Source of the DNA: Planctomycetales bacterium
GTDB taxonomy: Bacteria > Planctomycetota > Planctomycetia > Planctomycetales > Planctomycetaceae
Assembly (NCBI GenBank): GCA_026400835.1
Contig: JAPLOA010000067.1
Coordinates: 1 to 64,000, forward strand
DNA: 64,000 bases
Reading direction: 5' to 3'
Shown here: in pieces, positions 1-6,731 of the stretch
Layout of the letters: every line of letters starts with the position of its first letter
How positions within the stretch are numbered: the stretch's first letter is position 1
Position numbers and translations under genes: made by a program
The notes under the pieces: model-generated
What the model saw: the letters and a program-made list of their open reading frames with translations, nothing else
Told to the model about the DNA's origin: nothing
Database searches by the model: none

Positions 1-83
1 CCGATACCAGCGGCGACGTCCAGTGCACTGGCTGAGTCCTGATGTTCGAGAATTGTACCGTCCGGAAGCTGAACCTGAATCAT
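1..83 (-). CDS. thrS: Threonyl-tRNA synthetase, N-terminal fragment (cut by window edge)
   Basis: Reading the minus strand from an ATG at 83 gives 27 codons that run off the window edge: it begins MIQVQLPDGTIL and continues to ALDVAAGIG. This is the start of the TGS domain of ThrS, where family members open with M-I-x-I-x-L-P-D-G followed by a conserved A-x-D-V-A motif before the editing domain. ThrS charges tRNA-Thr in the cytoplasm. About 250 bases separate it from the end of the upstream esterase gene on the same strand, so it probably has its own promoter. Only the first few percent of the enzyme is visible, so catalytic residues cannot be checked. Confidence 0.8.
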   Translation of the reverse strand, partial: MIQVQLPDGTILEHQDSASALDVAAGI

Positions 84-335
84 GAGTCATTCTTGTCAAA
101 AAAAGCCTGCCGAAACCACTCGCGGCTGCTACGAGAAGTCGCGCGTTCGGTCAGAAACAAAGACATCCACAACGAGTTTTTTCATTGCGCGGCGAACATT
201 GAGGCTAACGTCAAAAGGTATCCCGCGAATACACGTCCTCAATGCACGTCGCACGGAGAATAGTTCTTCCAGAACCCGTCTTCAAACCTGTATTTTCGGC
301 CGTTTGTGGCCCAGATTTCAGCTTCAGTTAGAGAC

Positions 336-2303
336 TTATTGCGGTGGACACGACAAATCGCCTTTGAACCACTGCTGGATGATCTCAGCGGCCGACTCTG
401 ATTCTGAAGCTCGATCAATCAACGCCAGGTGCTGTGCATGCACCAGCTTTCTGATCAGCGAATCTTTCCCCGGATCAGCGGCTGGCGTGAGCACCGACGG
501 ATGGATGACAACGCAGTCCCATTCCTGCAAGCCGAAACTGAGCGACCAGTTCATGATCCACGAAAGCGAATGCACGGTTGGCTCGTCGTTCGCCACGGCC
601 AGTTCAGCGGGAATGGTCAGCACGACCAAATCAGGTTTCATGGCACGCACTTGCGTGTTGGCTTCCTGCTCCAGTTGAGCGAGTGACTTTCCAGCGACGG
701 CCCATGTTGTCAATTCTACTTTCGCATCGGGATGATGTTGGCGAATGGCGGCTTCAACCATCGCGGCGACAGGTTCCATCGCCATAATTCGAAGCGGCGC
801 GCCGTCGGCCAGTTGTTTCCTTGTTCGCTGAAGAATCGGCAACGGTGGCCGAACGGCGTCGAGAGAAACGTTGGCTCCACTGATGACTCGACACAATTCC
901 TCCGCCATGCGCTTGTGACCGTCCATATTGGGATGAATCGCGTCACTCATCGTCAGTCGCCAGGTCCACGGCGCACGCTGCTTCAACTCTTCACCGGCTA
1001 CATACTGATCACAGACAGGAACGTTCTTGTCGCGACCGACGGCTCGTAGCACTTCGCAGTATTCCACGAGCTTTGTAATTGGGCGACCGTCAGTGTTGAT
1101 GACCGCATTCGGAGTGCACAAAACCACCTGACTCTTTTGTTCGCGGCAGCGATCAATGAGCTGTTCCAGGTTGCTTCGGTATTCCTCGATCGGCACGCGC
1201 ACCATGTCGTTGAGGCCAAAGCTGATCGTCACAACGTCCGGCTTATGCTTCAGCACGTCTGAGTCCAGTCGATTCAGCCCGTCGCGAGTCGTATTGCCAC
1301 TGATTCCGGCGTTGATGACTTTCGCTATGGCTTTGGGATGAGCAGCCTTCAGAGCCAGTTCAAGCATTTCCGGATACGCTCGATGGCCACCAGTGTGGTA
1401 ATAGACGCCCGTCACACTATCGCCCAGACAGACGATCGTCATCGGCTGTTCAGAAACGCTGAGTATTGGTTGCTGCTGTGATCGTTTAGCAGCCCGGTTT
1501 TCCATCACAAACCGAAACGCGGATCGAGTGTCTTCGTAGTTGGTATCGTGACCGCCTTCAGGCCGATGCAGAGACATAGCCGGCGATCCCTGTTTCTTCA
1601 GTGCCTCCATCAGACGCAGGACGCTGTCTGGTGGAACCAGCGTGTCCCTGCCTCCGGTGGTCGTCGCGACGGGCATCGTCAGGCGATCAGGAAAGAACTC
1701 GGCCGAACGCTGACGATAGACTTCGGACTTGTCCACTTTCGAGCCGCCGTAGGACTCTGCGATGGCTTCCAGAAAATTGGGATACTCGACAAGGTTCGCG
1801 GTACCGTTTAGCGAAACCACACCGTCGACACATTCCGGATGCAGAGCTGCGAAGGCCAGGGCCGACGTACCGCCCATTGAGCCACCGGAAACGATCACAT
1901 CGCGAATCCGATAGCGGCCATGCAGGTCATCAAGCATCTGCAACATGTCCGCTTCGGCGGCAGGTCCCATCCACGACGTCTTTGCTCGATAGTCGGGTGA
2001 CACAAAGATCATTTTTTGTTTTGCAGCCGCATCGCGCGAGCCTTTGCATTCTCCGCGATTGTCATGAACGAACTGCCAGCGGTCTGATCCGTGTCCGTGC
2101 AGAGCAATCACAAGATCATGAGGCGTGTCGTCGCGAAAACCGGGCGGAAGAATGACCATGTAACGCTGTTCGGTCCCATCAAGCTTTGAAGTGAACGCCA
2201 CGTCAAGAGGCTCGGAAGGTTCCTGGCCGACCGCGGACATGCAGGATGCAAAGACAAGGACCGCCATCCAATAAAACGGTGCAAACTTCGCTGATAATCG
2301 CAC
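336..2303 (-). CDS. Secreted esterase: alpha/beta hydrolase + SGNH hydrolase + degenerate SGNH-like domain
   Basis: A 655-residue exported protein starting at GTG 2303 with a purine-rich AGGGGG ahead of it. Residues 1-26 are a signal peptide ending near SAVGQ. Residues about 35-275 are an alpha/beta hydrolase related to feruloyl/PHB-depolymerase-type esterases: the nucleophile elbow is GGSMGG, with candidate acid GGRD and base GGHD. Residues about 285-475 are a GDSL/SGNH hydrolase with block I CLGDSVTG, block III FGLND and block V DAIHP. Residues 490-655 look like a second SGNH-like fold but lack the GDS serine. Probable role is removal of acyl or acetyl groups from polysaccharides outside the cytoplasm; the substrate is inferred. 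A two-enzyme fusion with a dead third domain is unusual. Confidence 0.88.
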   Translation of the reverse strand: MRLSAKFAPFYWMAVLVFASCMSAVGQEPSEPLDVAFTSKLDGTEQRYMVILPPGFRDDTPHDLVIALHGHGSDRWQFVHDNRGECKGSRDAAAKQKMIFVSPDYRAKTSWMGPAAEADMLQMLDDLHGRYRIRDVIVSGGSMGGTSALAFAALHPECVDGVVSLNGTANLVEYPNFLEAIAESYGGSKVDKSEVYRQRSAEFFPDRLTMPVATTTGGRDTLVPPDSVLRLMEALKKQGSPAMSLHRPEGGHDTNYEDTRSAFRFVMENRAAKRSQQQPILSVSEQPMTIVCLGDSVTGVYYHTGGHRAYPEMLELALKAAHPKAIAKVINAGISGNTTRDGLNRLDSDVLKHKPDVVTISFGLNDMVRVPIEEYRSNLEQLIDRCREQKSQVVLCTPNAVINTDGRPITKLVEYCEVLRAVGRDKNVPVCDQYVAGEELKQRAPWTWRLTMSDAIHPNMDGHKRMAEELCRVISGANVSLDAVRPPLPILQRTRKQLADGAPLRIMAMEPVAAMVEAAIRQHHPDAKVELTTWAVAGKSLAQLEQEANTQVRAMKPDLVVLTIPAELAVANDEPTVHSLSWIMNWSLSFGLQEWDCVVIHPSVLTPAADPGKDSLIRKLVHAQHLALIDRASESESAAEIIQQWFKGDLSCPPQ

Positions 2304-2434
2304 GTCGATACCCCCTGCAGGAATTCTGGTGCGAGCTTGCTGTCACATGCAGTGACCTCTATCAAGCCAAAAGGCACCAGCCGAAGTGTACCTTGTTTGT
2401 GGCGGCACGGTACTCGAGACGGACTCGAAGATTA

Positions 2435-2522
2435 GTAGGGTGGGACCAGCGAAGCGGCGGCCCACCGACGTGAACTGCAGAAGGTGGGCCGGCGCTCGCG
2501 ATGCTCGCTGGCCCCACCCTAC
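2435..2522. repeat. 88-bp palindromic repeat, family B, copy 1
   Basis: An imperfect inverted repeat running from GTAGGGTGGGACCAGCG to its complement ending CCCCACCCTAC, with an internal GGTGGGCCGGCGCTCGCG segment. A second copy of the same length lies at 34735-34822. It sits just downstream of the NrfD gene and could also stop transcription there. Confidence 0.8.
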
Positions 2523-2536
2523 GAAACAATCATCGT

Positions 2537-3748
2537 TTACTGATGGCTTGTGCAAACATCCAGCGGCATGGACTTGCAAAGATCTTGCGGAGGCGTGTGA
2601 GGTTCTGCGTCGCCGATCAGGGGCAGAAGTCGACTGGCCGCAAACAGGGCCAGCAATGGCAGAGTCAACACGACGATTGCAGCTATCAGGCCTTCGCGAC
2701 CATCCAGCGTGAGGTTGTAATGGACGAAGCCACGAAAACTCTTGGAGAACATCTGCCCGCCGATGACGACGTTCCATCGCATTGCAAAGACCTGAATCAG
2801 AATCAGAACTCCGGAGACGGTGCCCAGAAATGTTCTGAGACCAGCATAGCGTTCCGTTCGGATGGCAACCGGCAGTAGCAGGAAAGGAATCAGCGAACCG
2901 ATTGCCACCTGAATTAAGCCGTAGGAAACGGCCAGTCGTCCGGTCAACAAATCTCGCAGTACATCCCACTCAGCGCCGGCTTCATAGGCCAGGTGGAGCA
3001 GTTCCAGCAGTTCCAGTGACACGGCTGCAACAAGCGACATCCAGAGATACCTGCAAAGTGAGCGAACGCAGTCCGCATCAGGCGTGATCTTCCTGGCCCG
3101 GCAAAGAACCAGATAAAGCAGCAACAGCGCTGCGATGCCGGAGAGAATTGCGGAAATCAAAAAGATCACCGGAAGCAACGCCGTTGACCACCAGGGATTC
3201 GCTTTGACGCCGCCGAACAGGAAACCCACATAACCGTGCAGCACACAGGCAGCCGGAATCCCGATAACTGCGAGCACCCCGATCAGCCATTCGTCAGCCT
3301 TCTGACTTCCCGGTGTAATCTGTCGAGAGCCCAGAGCCAGAATGCGGAAAATGAAGCCTTTAATCCCCGCGGCGTTGGCAGCGCCTTCGACAATTTCCGG
3401 ACGATACAGCAGCCACACTTCCACAACCAGCAATAACATGTACAGGCTGTAGATGAAGCCAAAGCCTGCCATTGCAGACGTTTGATGGGGGGTAATCATT
3501 ATGTTAAGTGCTCGTTCCGGATGATGCAGGTGCAGCAGCAGCGGAACCGTCGCGCAGGAACAGAAGCACAATGCGGTTACCAGAGCCAGTCGAGCTACCG
3601 GTCTGAGTTTATGATCATGAAACACATGATAAAGCGCAGAGACGACGAACGCGCCAGCAACAAGACCTGTAATGTAAGGGTACAACACAATCATGATGCT
3701 CCACGCGACGTGGACATCGTTCGGATAAACGAAGGAAGGGCCGTGCAT
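2537..3748 (-). CDS. nrfD: NrfD/PsrC-family membrane subunit of a quinone-linked redox complex
   Basis: A 403-residue integral membrane protein with about ten hydrophobic segments and the N-terminal pattern of the NrfD/PsrC family, which anchors four-cluster ferredoxins to the membrane and exchanges electrons with the quinone pool. The segment LLHLHHPERALNI after TM3 is the family's conserved His/Pro loop. The start codon overlaps the stop of the upstream ferredoxin gene (TGATG at 3746-3750), which indicates translational coupling and a complex of the two products. The C-terminal tail is short and polar. No molybdopterin, cytochrome c552 or other catalytic partner lies nearby, so the substrate is unknown. 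The symbol refers to the family, not to proven nitrite reduction. Confidence 0.88.
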   Translation of the reverse strand: MHGPSFVYPNDVHVAWSIMIVLYPYITGLVAGAFVVSALYHVFHDHKLRPVARLALVTALCFCSCATVPLLLHLHHPERALNIMITPHQTSAMAGFGFIYSLYMLLLVVEVWLLYRPEIVEGAANAAGIKGFIFRILALGSRQITPGSQKADEWLIGVLAVIGIPAACVLHGYVGFLFGGVKANPWWSTALLPVIFLISAILSGIAALLLLYLVLCRARKITPDADCVRSLCRYLWMSLVAAVSLELLELLHLAYEAGAEWDVLRDLLTGRLAVSYGLIQVAIGSLIPFLLLPVAIRTERYAGLRTFLGTVSGVLILIQVFAMRWNVVIGGQMFSKSFRGFVHYNLTLDGREGLIAAIVVLTLPLLALFAASRLLPLIGDAEPHTPPQDLCKSMPLDVCTSHQ

Positions 3749-4692
3749 CAGACCACCTCTTTGGACAAACCAATATATTGTAACTTGGGATGTGTGCCGA
3801 GATGTTCCTTCAGCACCTGAGTACGCGTTGCGCCAAGTCGTTTGCTGAGTTCACTTTCGGGATCATCCAGCCTCCCGAAAACTCGAGCACCCACCGGGCA
3901 GGCTTCGACACACGCAGGCTCTTCGTTCTTTGTGATGCGGTGATAGCACCAGGTACATTTGTCTGCGCTGTTGGTTTCGGGATTGATGTATCGCATGCCA
4001 TAGGGACACGCCTGGACGCAGTAACCGCAACCAATGCAGTGATCGGTGTCGATCAGTTCCACACCCTCCGGCGAAGTGAACGAAGCATGCACCGGACATA
4101 CCTGATTACACGGCGCGTCGACACACTGATTACAGAGCTTCGGAACAAAGTAAGCTTTGTCGACCAGGGCGGCATCCACGATTGGTAGCGTCGATTCGTG
4201 GTATCCGGTTTCGGGGACAAGATCCACCTGCACGGTGCCGTCTTTGAAGTGGATGTATCGCTCGACCCACGTGCGCGAATAACCGTCGGGCACATGGTTC
4301 TCGGTGCGACAAGCGGACAGGCATTTGCCCGAGCCGATGCATTTTTCGGTATCGACCAGAAACCCGTAGAGTACAGGTTTCGCAGCAGAAGCGACGGGCT
4401 GTGCTGGAACTGCACCGCCATTTAGAGGAGCTGGCAGCGGCGTCTCAGCCGTGGTTTCCGGGGATTCCATTGGCAGCAGCGTCAAAGCAAATGAGCCAAA
4501 CACCATCGACGTCGCGCGGGACAGAAATTGTCGGCGAGAATCGGCATTCGATCGTTGTTCGCCGCCGCACGAGACCCCACCGCAGGATCCACCGCCACTG
4601 CAGGGAGTTCCCTGATTCAGAATATTCAGCCCCGTTGTCGCGGGGCGACTTCCGCAGCCAGATGCTCCAGCTGAATCATGAGACTTGTTCAC
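3748..4692 (-). CDS. nrfC: Tat-exported four-cluster ferredoxin (NrfC/HybA type)
   Basis: A 314-residue iron-sulfur protein starting at GTG 4692, with AGGAG ahead of it. The Tat motif SRRQFLS (residues 52-58) precedes a hydrophobic stretch. Four cysteine groups follow: 118-128, 187-199 (CNQCVDAPCNQVCP), 219-229 (CIGCGYCVQACP) and 246-265. In the first group the usual second cysteine is serine (CIGSGKCLSAC), so one cluster has only three of its normal thiols in that motif. Before the Tat motif is an unusual Gly/Cys-rich stretch (cysteines 13, 31, 37, 42). It should carry electrons between the tetrahaem cytochrome encoded upstream and the NrfD subunit encoded downstream, on the periplasmic side of the membrane. 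Confidence 0.9.
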   Translation of the reverse strand: MNKSHDSAGASGCGSRPATTGLNILNQGTPCSGGGSCGGVSCGGEQRSNADSRRQFLSRATSMVFGSFALTLLPMESPETTAETPLPAPLNGGAVPAQPVASAAKPVLYGFLVDTEKCIGSGKCLSACRTENHVPDGYSRTWVERYIHFKDGTVQVDLVPETGYHESTLPIVDAALVDKAYFVPKLCNQCVDAPCNQVCPVHASFTSPEGVELIDTDHCIGCGYCVQACPYGMRYINPETNSADKCTWCYHRITKNEEPACVEACPVGARVFGRLDDPESELSKRLGATRTQVLKEHLGTHPKLQYIGLSKEVV

Positions 4693-4764
4693 TTTGAGAC
4701 TCCTGGAATCTTTATTTTCGGTCTGTGATCAGTGCTTCGTCAGCCATGGTCTGATGGGTATAGA

Positions 4765-4838
4765 CCGGACAGAGCGGAGCGAGTTCCGGCTTCATCAGAG
4801 GTTGCCGAATTGCCGGAACTCGCTGCCGCTCGGTCCGG
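4765..4838. repeat. Long inverted repeat between cytochrome c and ferredoxin genes
   Basis: Arms 4765-4790 and 4812-4838 are complementary over about 26 bases with three small irregularities (left arm ends GCGAGTTCCGGC, right arm begins GCCGGAACTCGC). The transcript would form a stable hairpin in the 196-base gap between the cytochrome and ferredoxin genes. It could set different mRNA levels for the two parts of the operon; there is no T-run, so it does not look like a simple terminator. Two tiny overlapping minus-strand reading frames of 20 and 27 codons (4857-4795 and 4795-4712) cross it; I do not call them as genes. Confidence 0.75.
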
Positions 4839-4888
4839 CCTGCGAAATATGGTTCATGAAGTCATAGCTGACACCTTTGCTGAGACCA

Positions 4889-5449
4889 CTAGATCCCTGG
4901 ACTATGCCCTGTATGACATTCAAAACAGACATCGGGGCTGTCGATGTTTTCTGCGCCCTGATCAGCAAGGTGGCTCTTCACATCGATGCTGCGGAAGTCA
5001 GCCGGCATTCCGACAACTTTTTCGTGGCACGACAAACACGTCGCTCGATCTTTGGTGATAAACAGATCCAGCCTGGTGAAGAAATCGCCGTCCCACGGTT
5101 TCGCTTTTTCGATCGTCAAGCCGGGATCAGCCGCAGCTTTCTCGGCCTGAGCCATATGTTCGTGGCCGTTGCCGTGGCAATGCAGACAAGCGACGTCCTT
5201 ATGAGGCGACTCTGCCCGTTCTTCGTGGACGCTGTCATGACATTTAAGGCATGAAGTGTCGGAAGTAAGGACAGGTTGCTGAGCGGCGATCTCCCGCAGA
5301 GCATCTCCTCGATACGGTCCATGTTCACCGAATGATTTTGGAATCAGATGACTGCGAGCCGCAATCAGTCCGCTGCCCAGAACGACCAGCCCGAGAGCGA
5401 CGGCCTGCAAGTGGCGAGTGTCCCGCAAGAATGAAAACTGCTGGCTCAT
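4889..5449 (-). CDS. Membrane-anchored tetrahaem cytochrome c
   Basis: A 186-residue protein with an N-terminal hydrophobic anchor (residues 14-31) and four CxxCH haem sites at residues 67-71 (CLKCH), 88-92 (CLHCH), 138-142 (CLSCH) and 175-179 (CFECH). Several extra histidines (for example GNGHEH and VKSHLA) could be distal haem ligands. It resembles multihaem quinol-linked cytochromes of the NapC/NrfH or c3-like kind in size, but I cannot place it in a named family. Its ATG overlaps the stop of the upstream 88-residue gene by four bases (ATGA), so the two are co-translated. With the downstream ferredoxin and NrfD it forms a membrane electron-transfer module. Confidence 0.88.
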   Translation of the reverse strand: MSQQFSFLRDTRHLQAVALGLVVLGSGLIAARSHLIPKSFGEHGPYRGDALREIAAQQPVLTSDTSCLKCHDSVHEERAESPHKDVACLHCHGNGHEHMAQAEKAAADPGLTIEKAKPWDGDFFTRLDLFITKDRATCLSCHEKVVGMPADFRSIDVKSHLADQGAENIDSPDVCFECHTGHSPGI

Positions 5450-5712
5450 TCCGCTGAACTCCTGGTTGGTGTCTGCAGAAATTGCTCGAGGCCGGATCGG
5501 CGCAGCAATTGTTCGAGTGTCGGAGAATGCTGATCGGCTGGATTCACTCGGTGGTGGGAGACTCGACGGATCAACTGCCGAGCCTGCTCAGGAGACAATT
5601 CCGCGGTTTGCTGAGGAGCGTCGAAAAACGCAACCTGAATAAACATCAGGAGCAGCGTGAGTCCTGCAAGAAGGATGCTGAAAACAATTCCGATGACAAT
5701 AATGGCGGGCAT
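5446..5712 (-). CDS. Small single-pass membrane protein of the redox operon
   Basis: An 88-residue protein with one N-terminal membrane helix (about residues 3-27) and a polar, arginine-rich C-terminal part. The ATG at 5712 has GGAGAA at good spacing and is directly preceded by an in-frame TAA. Its last four bases overlap the start of the tetrahaem cytochrome gene. I do not recognise the family; the position suggests an assembly factor or accessory subunit for the cytochrome. Confidence 0.7.
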   Translation of the reverse strand: MPAIIVIGIVFSILLAGLTLLLMFIQVAFFDAPQQTAELSPEQARQLIRRVSHHRVNPADQHSPTLEQLLRRSGLEQFLQTPTRSSAE

Positions 5713-5840
5713 GGGTTATTCTCCGCACGATTTGGAATTGAGGTGGGTTGTTCGAGGGAGGGATCTTCAGGAGCACTTCCTGAAGCTGGCCGCGCGAGAC
5801 GCAGTACGTGTTTGAGGACATCTTTCTTCGACATCGCCAT
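5646..5840 (-). CDS. Possible 64-residue leader protein (uncertain)
   Basis: Starts at ATG 5840, just below the inverted repeat at 5846-5893. The first 20 residues (MAMSKKDVLKHVLRLARP) look protein-like. The 3' third overlaps the 88-residue gene in another frame and contains its ribosome binding site, and there is no clear Shine-Dalgarno sequence of its own. It may be a regulatory leader peptide or no gene at all. Confidence 0.25.
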   Translation of the reverse strand: MAMSKKDVLKHVLRLARPASGSAPEDPSLEQPTSIPNRAENNPCPPLLSSELFSASFLQDSRCS

Positions 5841-5845
5841 TCTTA

Positions 5846-5893
5846 CCGGTCAGTATTGAGATAATAGGATAGACAAATCCATTAATTGACCGG
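5846..5893 (-). promoter_or_regulatory. Candidate Rrf2 operator/promoter upstream of the redox operon
   Basis: A perfect 7-bp inverted repeat (CCGGTCA / TGACCGG) spans 48 bp and encloses an AT-rich core. On the minus strand the core includes the smaller dyad GGAT-N6-ATCC and a TATTAT that could be a -10 element. It lies between the Rrf2 regulator gene and the first small genes of the operon, the usual place for autoregulated Rrf2 sites. Binding is an inference. Confidence 0.35.
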
Positions 5894-6027
5894 GAAGTTG
5901 GATGGATCGAGCCCTTTTTCCCGGAAATGGTTGAATTAGTCCATGTGCGACCACCATTCAGGCGATGGCTTGGGAAGGAATCCTGTGAACAGGCAGCCTC
6001 GATTCCTACCGCAGAGGGATCCTTCGT

Positions 6028-6486
6028 TTACCGCCCCAGGCCCAGCATTACAAGAGGCTGCTGGTTTTGTTCGCAGAGAGGTGACACCGCACCTGGTTGC
6101 TGCAGGATTGCGGTGACCGTCAGTTCTCGCAGGCTTTTTTCGGCACGAGCCATCACATCATCAAGACTCTGGTGCAAGGGGCACAACGTTCCGGTGTGTG
6201 ACACGATACCCAGCGGGCATTTGCGAATCCGCTGGAATGGTTCGACCGACTCGATGACTTCCCACAGAGTCAGGTCGTCGGGACTTTTGGTCAGCACAAA
6301 GCCGCCATGGAGTCCTCGTTGAGAAGACACGATGCCTCCTTTGGCGAGTCCCTGCATGAGTTTAGACAGGTACGGCGCGGGTACTTGAGTTTTCGCGGCA
6401 ATCTCTTTCGCCGTGCATGGACGTCCTCCGTGTTGAGCGATCGTTACAACCGCGCGGAGTGCGTACTCGACAGTTTGTGAAATCAC
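6028..6486 (-). CDS. Rrf2-family transcriptional regulator
   Basis: A 152-residue winged-helix regulator of the IscR/NsrR family, which sense iron-sulfur status or nitric oxide. I chose GTG 6486 because the product then begins VISQTVEYALRAV, the family's usual start, with AAAGG eight bases ahead; an ATG at 6522 would add 12 atypical residues. The recognition region APYLSKLMQGLAKGG and wing are intact. The sensing loop has only two cysteines (KCP...LCPLH, spaced by 11 residues) plus histidines, rather than three cysteines as in IscR, so a [2Fe-2S] cluster would need a non-cysteine ligand. It lies upstream of, and on the same strand as, the tetrahaem/ferredoxin/NrfD genes and probably controls them. 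Confidence 0.9.
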   Translation of the reverse strand: MISQTVEYALRAVVTIAQHGGRPCTAKEIAAKTQVPAPYLSKLMQGLAKGGIVSSQRGLHGGFVLTKSPDDLTLWEVIESVEPFQRIRKCPLGIVSHTGTLCPLHQSLDDVMARAEKSLRELTVTAILQQPGAVSPLCEQNQQPLVMLGLGR

Positions 6487-6731
6487 GAATACGACCTTTC
6501 CAGGGCATCTGTCCCGTAGCATTGCATGATTGCAAAAGGAATAGCCTTCAGGAAGTGATTCACGTCAACTTTTCCGACTCTATTGACGGTTGCGTGAGCG
6601 TTGCTTCGCGCGACAGACCCAGGTATTCTGCCGGAGAGAGCTGCGTGCGGAATGCGCCGCTGCCGAGTTTTGGTTGAATGAACGAATCAACACATTCGTC
6701 AGCCTGACGAATCATAGACAGGAGCGTTGCG

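Noticed and set aside
84-335. T-box or attenuator upstream of thrS
   Set aside because: No T-box sequence or convincing terminator/antiterminator pair; only a weak GCCG/CGGC dyad before a T-run near 100-120.
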